Assembly (NCBI GenBank): GCA_910585715.1
Contig: CAJUEX010000081.1
Coordinates: 1 to 9,367 of the forward strand
Direction of reading: 5' to 3'
Source of the DNA: an uncultured Lachnospiraceae bacterium
GTDB lineage: Bacteria > Bacillota > Clostridia > Lachnospirales > Lachnospiraceae
Length of the DNA: 9,367 nucleotides
The first letter of the stretch is position 1. Each line of letters begins with the position of its first letter. The notes beneath the pieces were generated by a model. It was given only the letters and a program-made list of their open reading frames with translations, did not search any database and was not told where the DNA came from. Shown here in pieces: positions 1 through 5,593 of this stretch. The position numbers and the translations under genes are program-made.

Positions 1-149
1 TGCCTCCGCCTGTTCCCCGGTCCCCGCCACCGCTTCCGCCTCTGCCTGCTCCCACTGTGTATCGAAAGAAATGGGGGGCTAATATAGGTTTTAATATGGT
101 TTTGATTCTGTTCTTTATTTCTTTATTTTATTTCTGTGTTATATTTTAA
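1..149 (+). other. possible 3' end of a plus-strand ORF: proline-rich stretch then hydrophobic tail (partial, doubtful)
   Basis: The plus frame starting at base 3 is open from the window edge to a TAA at 147-149, giving 48 codons. The first part is proline-rich (PPPVPR, PPPLPPLPAP). A basic YRKKW follows, then a strongly hydrophobic C-terminal segment (MVLILFFISLFYFCVIF) that could be one membrane helix. The first 60 bases are G+C-rich and the rest very AT-rich, so the hydrophobic tail may simply be what T-rich DNA encodes. On the minus strand the same bases give a Gly-rich or Ala/Glu-rich reading with no supported start codon. An AT-only hairpin (ACTTAAA 149-155 with TTTAAGT 163-169) begins at the stop codon. 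I do not recognise a family. It could be the tail of a plus-strand gene convergent with xerD, or an artefact. Confidence 0.22.
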
Positions 150-518
150 CTTAAATGATTTTTTTAAGTGAATAAACTACGGATTGACTTTCCATAAGAA
201 ATGATTAATTAAATGAACAAATGACTAAGGTTCAAAATATTAAGGCACATTAACAATATTTACTAACATAAAAATACTCAGCACCAGCCCGCAAAATATT
301 TTTATCAGCAAGGCAACTATATAAACCTATTGCCAACTGCCAAGACCCCGCCGCAAGCAGCGGGGCATCAAACTTGAAACGCCCCAAGGGGCAGGGTCTT
401 TGACCCTTGCGGCAGTCGCCAAATGCCTGCACGCAATCCCTCGGCTCATTTACTCGCAGGAATAAAACATAAATAAAGGCTTCTACATTTCCTTTCACGT
501 ACCTGTTGGCGAAACCCA
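150..518. other. intergenic region: AT-rich spacer, then a hairpin-dense segment
   Basis: I see no convincing gene here. Bases 150-260 are a plain AT-rich spacer. From 260 to 460 short inverted repeats follow each other closely. They are: ATAAAAATA 268-276 with TATTTTTAT 297-305; GGCAA 312-316 with TTGCC 330-334; CCCCGC 346-351 with GCGGGG 360-365; GCCC 381-384 with GGGC 389-392; AGGGTC 393-398 with GACCCT 402-407; CCTGC 426-430 with GCAGG 456-460. GCCGCAAG 350-357 can also pair with CTTGCGGC 406-413 as an alternative fold. A 122-codon minus-strand open frame crosses this region and enters the long inverted repeat at 519. It has no recognisable domain or ribosome binding site, so I treat it as non-coding. 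Confidence 0.5.
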
Positions 519-745
519 GCGGCAGATGGATGTGGGCGGCTTTGCTGCTTTGTTTTAAATGGGACTTTTCCTTAACAGTCTGTTCAACACCCCAGGGAAA
601 AATTGCCACGGATGGCAATTTTAGTCATATTGCGCCATGGAGGGCGCTATATGACGACCCGGAAGGCATCCACTACCTTCCCAGACTGTTTAGGAAAAGC
701 CCCATTTAAAACTCAGCAGCAAAGCCGCCCACATCCATCTGCCGC
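519..745. repeat. 227-nt branched inverted repeat with 64-bp arms and three internal hairpins
   Basis: Bases 519-582 and 682-745 are reverse complements over 64 positions with four mismatches (550/714, 551/713, 564/700, 573/691). The 99-nt interval between them holds three more stems. They are: AAAATTGCCA 599-608 with TGGCAATTTT 613-622 around a CGGA loop (10 of 10 pairs); 624-636 with 643-655 (12 of 13 pairs, loop ATGGAG); and GGAAGG 661-666 with CCTTCC 676-681. As RNA or as an extruded cruciform this forms a long stem capped by a three-hairpin head. A further short stem (TGGCG 507-511 with CGCCA 754-758) lies just outside. There is no transposase and I saw no target-site duplication. It lies downstream of xerD. 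It may be a MITE-like element, a multi-copy intergenic repeat or a structured RNA; the pairing is certain, the identity is not. Confidence 0.9.
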
Positions 746-857
746 GTCCCCTCCGCCACATCCCCAAAAACAAAACCTCTTTAAAAATAACAGCTCAGCC
801 CTTAACTCTCCCGCACACAAATCCGAATCTGCTTCAGGCAGAACCGTTACTTTCAAT
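746..857. other. xerD downstream region with no clear terminator
   Basis: This stretch joins the long inverted repeat to the xerD stop codon. A small hairpin (TCTGC 828-832 with GCAGA 838-842) lies 16 nt after the stop on the transcribed strand. It lacks a following U-run, so I do not call it a terminator. Transcripts of xerD may therefore run into the branched repeat. Confidence 0.4.
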
Positions 858-1742
858 TCATCCCCTGGGATGCGCCTTCGCATACACCTCCCGAATCCTG
901 CTATGATTCATATTAGCATAAATCTGTGTAGTGGAAATATCCGAATGCCCCAGCATTTCCTGCACACTTCTTAAGTCCGCTCCGTTCTCCACCAGATGGG
1001 CCGCAAAAGAATGCCTTAAAGTATGAGGTGTAATATCCGAAGTAATGTTTGCCTTTTTCGCATAATACTTTATCAGCTTCCAAAATCCCTGCCGGCTCAT
1101 AGGCCTGCCGGAACAGTTTACAAAAAGAATACCCGTATCTTCATCCTGCAGCATATGTGCCCTTACCGTGTCCATATACTGGGTCAGCGCTGTTTTTGCC
1201 GCATTTCCAAAAGGAATCACCCTTTCCTTATGGGCATCCCTGCAGATTATGTAGCCAACCTGCAGATTCACATCGCTGATCTTTAAGGTAATCAGCTCCG
1301 TAACCCGGATTCCGGTGGCATATAACAGCTCTAACATCGCCCTGTCCCTGATTTCCTTTGCAGTATCGCCATTTGGCTGTTCCAAAAGGCGCACCACTTC
1401 ATCCGTAGATAGAATTTCCGGAATCTTTTTTTCGATTTTAGGCGCTTTTAAGCCTGCAGCAACATCTTCTTTGCAAATACCCTCTTCACATAGAAAATGA
1501 AAAAATGCCTTAATAGAGGCTATATTCCTGGAAATCGTAGCCGTTGCAAATTTACTCTTCTCTAAATACAAAACATAAGAATTCAAATACTCCCCGGTGA
1601 TCATTTTTACATCAGTGATGCCGTTTTCCGCTAAAAAATGCTGTGCCTTTGCTAAGTCTCTTCTGTAAGATTGTTCTGTATTGTTAGAGGTTTTCTTAAT
1701 ATTATGTAAATATGAAATAAACTGTTGTATTTCCTTTTCCAT
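858..1742 (-). CDS. xerD: site-specific tyrosine recombinase XerD
   Basis: Encodes a 294-residue tyrosine recombinase of the XerC/XerD type, which resolves chromosome dimers at the dif site together with a XerC partner. The length is typical of the family. Residues 1-85 form the N-terminal core-binding (SAM-like) domain, with the SYRRDL segment at 25-30. Residues about 107-290 form the catalytic domain. The catalytic set is complete: R146 (ATGIRVTEL), K172, H240 and R243 (HTLRHSF), H266 (LGHSDISTTQ) and nucleophile Y275 (IYAN). No Arm-binding domain, as found in phage or ICE integrases, is present, so this is the housekeeping enzyme rather than a mobile-element integrase. It follows spoIIM, as ripX does in Bacillus subtilis apart from the fur gene between them there. 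The ATG at 1742 has only a weak purine stretch (GGGAAGGG) about 11 nt upstream. It has its own promoter at 1802-1830. Confidence 0.95.
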   Translation of the reverse strand: MEKEIQQFISYLHNIKKTSNNTEQSYRRDLAKAQHFLAENGITDVKMITGEYLNSYVLYLEKSKFATATISRNIASIKAFFHFLCEEGICKEDVAAGLKAPKIEKKIPEILSTDEVVRLLEQPNGDTAKEIRDRAMLELLYATGIRVTELITLKISDVNLQVGYIICRDAHKERVIPFGNAAKTALTQYMDTVRAHMLQDEDTGILFVNCSGRPMSRQGFWKLIKYYAKKANITSDITPHTLRHSFAAHLVENGADLRSVQEMLGHSDISTTQIYANMNHSRIREVYAKAHPRG

Positions 1743-1801
1743 AAACTTTGAAACCCTTCCCTAGCCCTAATGTTGTCAGTCCCCCAACGTACTCATTCCT
1801 T

Positions 1802-1830
1802 ATTATAATAAGAAATTTGGAGAAAATCAA
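1802..1830 (-). promoter_or_regulatory. sigma-A-type promoter of xerD
   Basis: On the minus strand, TTGATT (1825-1830) is separated by 17 bp from a perfect TATAAT (1802-1807). Transcription would start near 1795 and give a leader of about 50 nt. The -10 box lies inside a perfect 14-bp palindrome, CTTATTATAATAAG (1799-1812). This may be chance in AT-rich DNA or an operator. Confidence 0.7.
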
Positions 1831-1935
1831 ATGGATTTTTTCCAGTATTTTAGCATATTTACAGCATTTTTAAGAAAAATCGCAACATGTTGACAGATGA
1901 TATTTTGTCTTCTACCATATGTAGTGAAAATTTAT

Positions 1936-2571
1936 TTATAAAAAAATTAATATTTTTCTTAAAATAAATGGATTTACATAACTTTCGAAGAACACCCCTA
2001 TTATGACAACTCCGGTAAGAAAAATATAGGTAAAGGCTCCTCTTGCAAAGAACTGCTTTTTTCCGGTGCTGATACTGCGAAACATTTTTCCCGGAAAGTA
2101 AATGACTGCACACAAATCATGAAGCAGATTCACCAGCATGAGAAAGGCAGGTATGTACAAAATATCCTGAGGGAGCAATGCGGCAAAAAAAATCAGAATT
2201 CCTTTTCCTCCATATCGGATTGTTACCACTGCCATTAAAATTCCAAGACTCATGCCAAACCACGCCACATACAAATATAAAATTACAATCCCAAATATTG
2301 TAGTGGCCGCCACCAGCAAAAACAGCAATATTCCCATTCGGTTTTGCAGCAGATATACCATATACTGCTCATTGTGGAATGAGGTATAGGACAGCCTGCT
2401 TAGCAATTCTTCTCCGAAAAACAGGTTATCCTCCAAAAAGTATCCTGTCTTCACATTTACTAACAGGACTCCTAAAAAAAAACCAAATACAAAAAAGAGA
2501 AGCCAGTTTGCGCCTTCTCTTTTTTCTCTATTTCCCATTGCTCTATAAGTCTTCCATTTTTTTATTTTCAT
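1936..2571 (-). CDS. spoIIM: stage II sporulation protein M (SpoIIM)
   Basis: A polytopic membrane protein matching SpoIIM, the mother-cell subunit of the SpoIID-SpoIIP-SpoIIM complex that drives septal peptidoglycan remodelling during engulfment. From the start used here (211 residues) there is a basic cytoplasmic N-terminus. Hydrophobic segments follow at about 23-40, 80-118 (two helices), 125-159 and 180-197. The SpoIIM hallmark is LLPQDILYIPA at 132-142, a variant of the LLPHGIxExPA motif, and ESYVNP near the C-terminus (196-201). I chose ATG 2571 because GAGG lies 12 nt upstream. ATG 2589 would add six residues but has no Shine-Dalgarno sequence. It lies about 70 nt after the antiporter gene and upstream of xerD, as in Bacillus. 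A mother-cell sigma-E promoter would be expected from the family, but I could not find a convincing one. Confidence 0.9.
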   Translation of the reverse strand: MKIKKWKTYRAMGNREKREGANWLLFFVFGFFLGVLLVNVKTGYFLEDNLFFGEELLSRLSYTSFHNEQYMVYLLQNRMGILLFLLVAATTIFGIVILYLYVAWFGMSLGILMAVVTIRYGGKGILIFFAALLPQDILYIPAFLMLVNLLHDLCAVIYFPGKMFRSISTGKKQFFARGAFTYIFLTGVVIIGVFFESYVNPFILRKILIFL

Positions 2572-2641
2572 ATTCCATCCCATCCTCATTTCTATGTCTT
2601 TTCACAATATATGAGGACAGGTAGCATTTTAGAAATAAAAG

Positions 2642-3559
2642 CTATCTTAAAATAATATAAGCCGTATACGCCGCATAAGCAAGGACACAAACTGCACCTT
2701 CGCTTCTTGTAACCTTCTTTTCACTTTTACAGAACAAATATACCATTACTGTGAAAACAAGGAGAATAACCACGTCCACTATGGATTCCTTTGCAACCGC
2801 AATAGGGCTAATGGCCGATGACATTCCCAGAATAAACATAATATTGAAAAGATTAGAGCCTACTACATTGCCAAGGGCAAGTCCGCTTTCTCCCTTTCCT
2901 GCCGCCACAATAGAAGTAACCAGCTCGGGAAGGGATGTTCCGATAGCAACAATCGTAAGTCCAATCAAAGTCTGGCTCAGTCCAAAGGAAGCTGCAATCA
3001 GGCTTGCATTGTCTACTACCAGGTCTCCTCCGAAAACAATCGCTGCAATTCCTACAATCACTGCCAGTATGCTCTTTATAGGAGACATAGCTTTAATTTC
3101 TTCTCCATCTTTTCGGTTTTTTCTTGCAGAAATAATCATAAATCCAATATATATCACCAGCAGAACAAATAAAATAGTTCCTTCCAGCCTGGAAACGCCC
3201 ATATCCATTAAAAAAATTCCAAGAAGAACTGTCAATCCGATATTGATGGGAAAATCCCGTTTTAAAATATCCAAATCCACATTAAATTCTTTAATAATGG
3301 CACAAATGCCCACTACCATAAGAAGGTTAAAAGTATTTGAACCAATAATATTACTTATGGCAAGCTCATTGCTGCCTGCAATTCCGGCAGTTATGCTTAC
3401 TGCCGCTTCCGGTGCGCTTGTACCCAATGCCACAATGGTAAGCCCTATGACAACGGAAGGAACCTTTAAGAGCTTTGCTATAGACGAGCTTCCTTCCACA
3501 AATAAATCCGCTCCCTTAATCAAGAATACAAATCCCACAATCAGCCATACATACATCAT
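2642..3559 (-). CDS. calcium/sodium antiporter family protein (CaCA, YrbG type)
   Basis: A 305-residue integral membrane protein of the Ca2+:cation antiporter superfamily, bacterial YrbG-like branch, expected to exchange Na+ (or H+ or K+) for Ca2+ across the cell membrane. Both inverted alpha repeats are clear. Alpha-1 has GLTIVALGTSAPE (39-51) followed by GSNTFN (73-78). Alpha-2 has GLTIVAIGTSLPE (200-212) followed by GSNLFN (234-239). The acidic residues E51 and E212 and the asparagines N75 and N236 are the expected ion ligands. About ten hydrophobic helices flank a short hydrophilic central loop (SARKNRKDGEEIK, 144-156). The start has GAGG 8 nt upstream, only 12 nt after the stop of the Nudix gene, so the two are cotranscribed. 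Codon 2 is also ATG (3556). The ion specificity cannot be read from the sequence. Confidence 0.93.
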   Translation of the reverse strand: MMYVWLIVGFVFLIKGADLFVEGSSSIAKLLKVPSVVIGLTIVALGTSAPEAAVSITAGIAGSNELAISNIIGSNTFNLLMVVGICAIIKEFNVDLDILKRDFPINIGLTVLLGIFLMDMGVSRLEGTILFVLLVIYIGFMIISARKNRKDGEEIKAMSPIKSILAVIVGIAAIVFGGDLVVDNASLIAASFGLSQTLIGLTIVAIGTSLPELVTSIVAAGKGESGLALGNVVGSNLFNIMFILGMSSAISPIAVAKESIVDVVILLVFTVMVYLFCKSEKKVTRSEGAVCVLAYAAYTAYIILR

Positions 3560-3571
3560 AACGTTTTCCTC

Positions 3572-4117
3572 TTATTTCATATATTTGTTTTTATATGCCA
3601 TAAGCGCAGAAATCGTTTTTCCATCTTCTATTTCTCCAGCATATATTTTCTCGCAAAGTTCTTCAATGGTATAAGGCTTTACATGGATAAATTCATCCTC
3701 ATCCAGCTTTTGTGTGGAGGGCTGTAAGTTCCTTGCCACATATACCTGTATTAATTCATTGCAAAATGCAACGGTAGTCCGTATATTGATTAGAAATTCC
3801 ATATTGGCTCTATCGGTCTTGTACCCGGTTTCTTCTTCCAGTTCCCTCATGCTGCATTCAATAAAAGGCTCCTCTTTATGATTCAGGCCTCCTGCAGGAA
3901 TCTCTAACGTATACCGGTCCAGAGCATTTCTGTACTGACGCACCATCAAAATCCTTCCGTCATCCATGACCGGAACCACGGCGGCTGCACCCTTATGCCC
4001 GATAAAATCCCAATGCACGATATTTCCGTTTGGAACAAGCACCGTATCCTGATAAAAGTTCACGATGGAACCTTCGTATTTTAATATTCTGTCCAGTCTT
4101 TTAAATTCTTCCGGCAT
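3572..4117 (-). CDS. nudF: Nudix hydrolase, ADP-ribose pyrophosphatase
   Basis: A 181-residue Nudix hydrolase expected to split ADP-ribose into AMP and ribose 5-phosphate in the cytoplasm, limiting free ADP-ribose. The Nudix box GX5EX7REUXEEXGU is intact: G77, E83 and RELEEETGY (91-99), whose glutamates bind the catalytic metal. Features typical of the ADP-ribose subgroup surround it: VRQYRNALDRYTLEIPAGGL (59-78) just before the box, and a beta-strand N-terminal domain (1-42) used for dimerisation. The start is set by AGAGGAG 7 nt upstream. It lies 19 nt after the aminotransferase and 12 nt before the antiporter. The position ahead of spoIIM and xerD matches nudF in Bacillus subtilis, which supports the symbol. 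A different nucleoside-diphosphate sugar substrate remains possible. Confidence 0.9.
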   Translation of the reverse strand: MPEEFKRLDRILKYEGSIVNFYQDTVLVPNGNIVHWDFIGHKGAAAVVPVMDDGRILMVRQYRNALDRYTLEIPAGGLNHKEEPFIECSMRELEEETGYKTDRANMEFLINIRTTVAFCNELIQVYVARNLQPSTQKLDEDEFIHVKPYTIEELCEKIYAGEIEDGKTISALMAYKNKYMK

Positions 4118-4136
4118 AAAATAACTCCTCTATCCT

Positions 4137-5333
4137 TTACAGACTCTTTAAAAGGCTTTCAAGCCTGTCCAGTCCTTTTTCAATCTGCTCCATGCTGATG
4201 GCATAGGATAACCGAATATGGTCCGGAAATCCAAAATCCGCACAGGGCACTACTGCTGTATTATAATCCTCTAACAAAATTTCTGCAAGCCTTGCAGCGG
4301 AATTTATTTTCTCCCCTTTATAATTTTTTTCTTCAACTTTTGAAACATCGATAAAAACATAAAAGGCTCCTTTGGGCTCTAATATATGAACAAGGGGCAT
4401 TTTTTTCACTCTTTCATACATATAGACCCTTCTTTTATCAAATTCCTCTCGCATGTCTGCAACCGTATCCTGAGGACCTGTTAAAGCCGCCAGAGCCGCC
4501 TTTTGTGCTATAGAATTTGGATTGCTGGTAGCATGGGACTGTATGGAACCCATAAGCTTTGCAATTTCCACGGAAGAACCTGTATAGCCGATTCTCCACC
4601 CTGTCATGGCATAGCTTTTGGACAATCCGCTGCAGGTAATGGTTCTCTTATATATTTCTTCATTAAAAGCCGCAATACTTACATGCTTTTCATCCCCGTA
4701 AATCAAGTATTCATACATTTCATCCGCCACTGCATAAATATCATTTCTGACTACTACATCCGCAATCTGCCTTAATTCCTCTTCCTCATAAACCATGCCC
4801 GTAGGATTGCTGGGAGTATTTAAAATCAATGCCTTTGTCTTTGGCGTAATAGCCTGCTGAATCTGGGAAGCAGTTACTTTATAGCCATTTACTCTTTCGC
4901 CCGTAATTATCACAGGCACTCCATCCGACAATTTAACCATTTCCGGATAGCTTAACCAATAAGGCGCCGGAATAATCACTTCGTCACCGGGATTTAAAAT
5001 AGCGTCAAATATGTTGCTTAAGGAATGCTTTCCCCCATTGCTGATTACAATCTGTTCCGGCGCATAATCAAGCCCGTTGAATTCCCTGAATTTTTTGCAG
5101 ATTGCTTCTTTTAATTCATTTGTTCCGGAAGCCGGAGTATATTTTGTAAAGCCTTCCTTAATGGCAGAAATTGCAAAATCACATACATTTTCCGGCGTAT
5201 TGAAATCCGGTTCACCTGCTCCAAATCCAACAACATCCATTCCCTGTGCTCTCATTTCCTTTGCCTTTGCTGTAATTGCCAAGGTAGAGGAGGGTTTTAC
5301 TGCCTGTGCTTTTTTTGATAATGTTAGTGACAT
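4137..5333 (-). CDS. aspB: PLP-dependent aspartate aminotransferase, class I subgroup Ib (AspB-like)
   Basis: A 398-residue fold-type I aminotransferase of the AspB/Thermus type. It should transfer the amino group between aspartate and 2-oxoglutarate, and some relatives also use prephenate. Visible signatures, in order: PSSTLAITAKAKEM (15-28) and GAGEPDF (38-44) of the N-terminal arm; GGKHSL (100-105); NTPSNPTG (172-179) with the PLP-contacting asparagine N176; ADEMY (203-207) with D204, which holds the pyridine nitrogen, and Y207; SGLSKSYAMTGWRIGY (235-250) with Schiff-base K239; and R374 (HIRLSYA), which binds the substrate carboxylate. Length is normal and nothing is missing. ATG 5333 has AAAGGAA 7 nt upstream. 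It is the first gene of a tight run with nudF and the antiporter. It has its own promoter and a palindromic candidate operator at 5451-5468. Confidence 0.94.
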   Translation of the reverse strand: MSLTLSKKAQAVKPSSTLAITAKAKEMRAQGMDVVGFGAGEPDFNTPENVCDFAISAIKEGFTKYTPASGTNELKEAICKKFREFNGLDYAPEQIVISNGGKHSLSNIFDAILNPGDEVIIPAPYWLSYPEMVKLSDGVPVIITGERVNGYKVTASQIQQAITPKTKALILNTPSNPTGMVYEEEELRQIADVVVRNDIYAVADEMYEYLIYGDEKHVSIAAFNEEIYKRTITCSGLSKSYAMTGWRIGYTGSSVEIAKLMGSIQSHATSNPNSIAQKAALAALTGPQDTVADMREEFDKRRVYMYERVKKMPLVHILEPKGAFYVFIDVSKVEEKNYKGEKINSAARLAEILLEDYNTAVVPCADFGFPDHIRLSYAISMEQIEKGLDRLESLLKSL

Positions 5334-5440
5334 AATGTTCTTCCTTTCCCATTTCCGATAAATTGTTCCAAGATAGAAAGCAGTTTTGCTTTACCGCTCT
5401 CCGGGTCTTCCTGATAAATTGCCCCTAAGAAAATATAATA
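5324..5440 (-). pseudogene. coding-like remnant or small ORF overlapping the aspB start
   Basis: In the aspB leader one minus frame is open from 5440 to a TAA at 5326-5324, overlapping the aminotransferase start by 10 nt in another frame. From codon 5425 it reads like real protein: YQEDPESGKAKLLSILEQFI is hydrophilic and then helical, with ordinary codon choice. There is no ATG, GTG or Shine-Dalgarno sequence at its upstream end, where a TAA stop stands at 5443-5441. It may be the decayed 3' end of a lost gene, or a chance open frame in a leader. I do not recognise the family. Confidence 0.25.
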
Positions 5441-5450
5441 TTACACATGG

Positions 5451-5468
5451 ATAATTGTATACAATTAT
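5451..5468. promoter_or_regulatory. 18-bp perfect palindrome, candidate repressor operator for aspB
   Basis: ATAATTGTATACAATTAT is a perfect dyad placed just downstream of the -10 boxes of the aspB promoter, where a bound repressor would block transcription. The core TTGTATACAA resembles sites bound by GntR-family regulators, but the assignment of a regulator is only a guess. Confidence 0.55.
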
Positions 5469-5481
5469 ATTTTCCTTGGTT

Positions 5482-5523
5482 ATTCTACACCAGATTATAT
5501 GGGAATACAAGAAAAATTTTCAA
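5482..5523 (-). promoter_or_regulatory. aspB promoter region with two overlapping sigma-A-type candidates
   Basis: Two candidates overlap on the minus strand. The first is TTGTAT (5505-5510), 17 bp, TAGAAT (5482-5487). The second is TTGAAA (5518-5523), 18 bp, TATAAT (5494-5499). Either gives a leader of about 140-155 nt. The leader carries a small hairpin (AAAGCA-AAAC-TGCTTT on the transcribed strand) and two imperfect copies of CAATTTATC. Confidence 0.6.
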
Positions 5524-5543
5524 ATTGTAGAAAATATGCAACC

Positions 5544-5573
5544 AAAAAAGAGACTGTTTTTTTCACAGCCTCT
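5544..5573 (-). terminator. rho-independent terminator after rny
   Basis: On the transcribed strand AGAGGCTGT (5573-5565) pairs with ACAGTCTCT (5557-5549) over nine positions, including one G-U pair. The loop is 7 nt and a run of six U follows at 5549-5544. It begins 21 nt after the rny stop and separates rny from the aspB unit. Confidence 0.88.
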
Positions 5574-5593
5574 TCTTCCATACTACTCATTTT

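Noticed and set aside
250..618. 122-codon minus-strand open frame through the hairpin region
   Set aside because: It runs through several inverted repeats and into one arm of the long palindrome, has no ribosome binding site or recognisable domain, and is best explained by the G+C-rich structured DNA.
506..974. Plus-strand open frames crossing the branched repeat and the end of xerD
   Set aside because: They overlap palindromic arms or are antisense to xerD, with low-complexity or Pro/Ser/His-rich readings and no start signal.
1690..1716. dif-like half site (TTATGTAAA) near xerD
   Set aside because: Only the XerD-side half resembles Firmicutes dif. The other arm does not match and the bases are codons of the xerD N-terminus.
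858..1742. XerD as integrase of a mobile element with 519-745 as its attachment site
   Set aside because: The protein has the length and residues of the chromosomal XerD, sits in conserved synteny after spoIIM, and no cargo, excisionase or att core repeats are visible.
2590..2641. Possible sigma-E promoter of spoIIM (CATATATT at 2606-2613)
   Set aside because: The -10 is only a partial match and no acceptable -35 lies at the required distance.
2622..2652. Hairpin after the antiporter stop as a terminator
   Set aside because: The stem is AT-rich with a bulge and no U-run follows, so readthrough into spoIIM seems likely.
2751..3674. 307-codon plus-strand open frame opposite the antiporter and nudF
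   Set aside because: It is antisense to two genes with clear family signatures. Its Ser/Thr/Pro/Ile-rich reading is the complement of membrane-protein codons.
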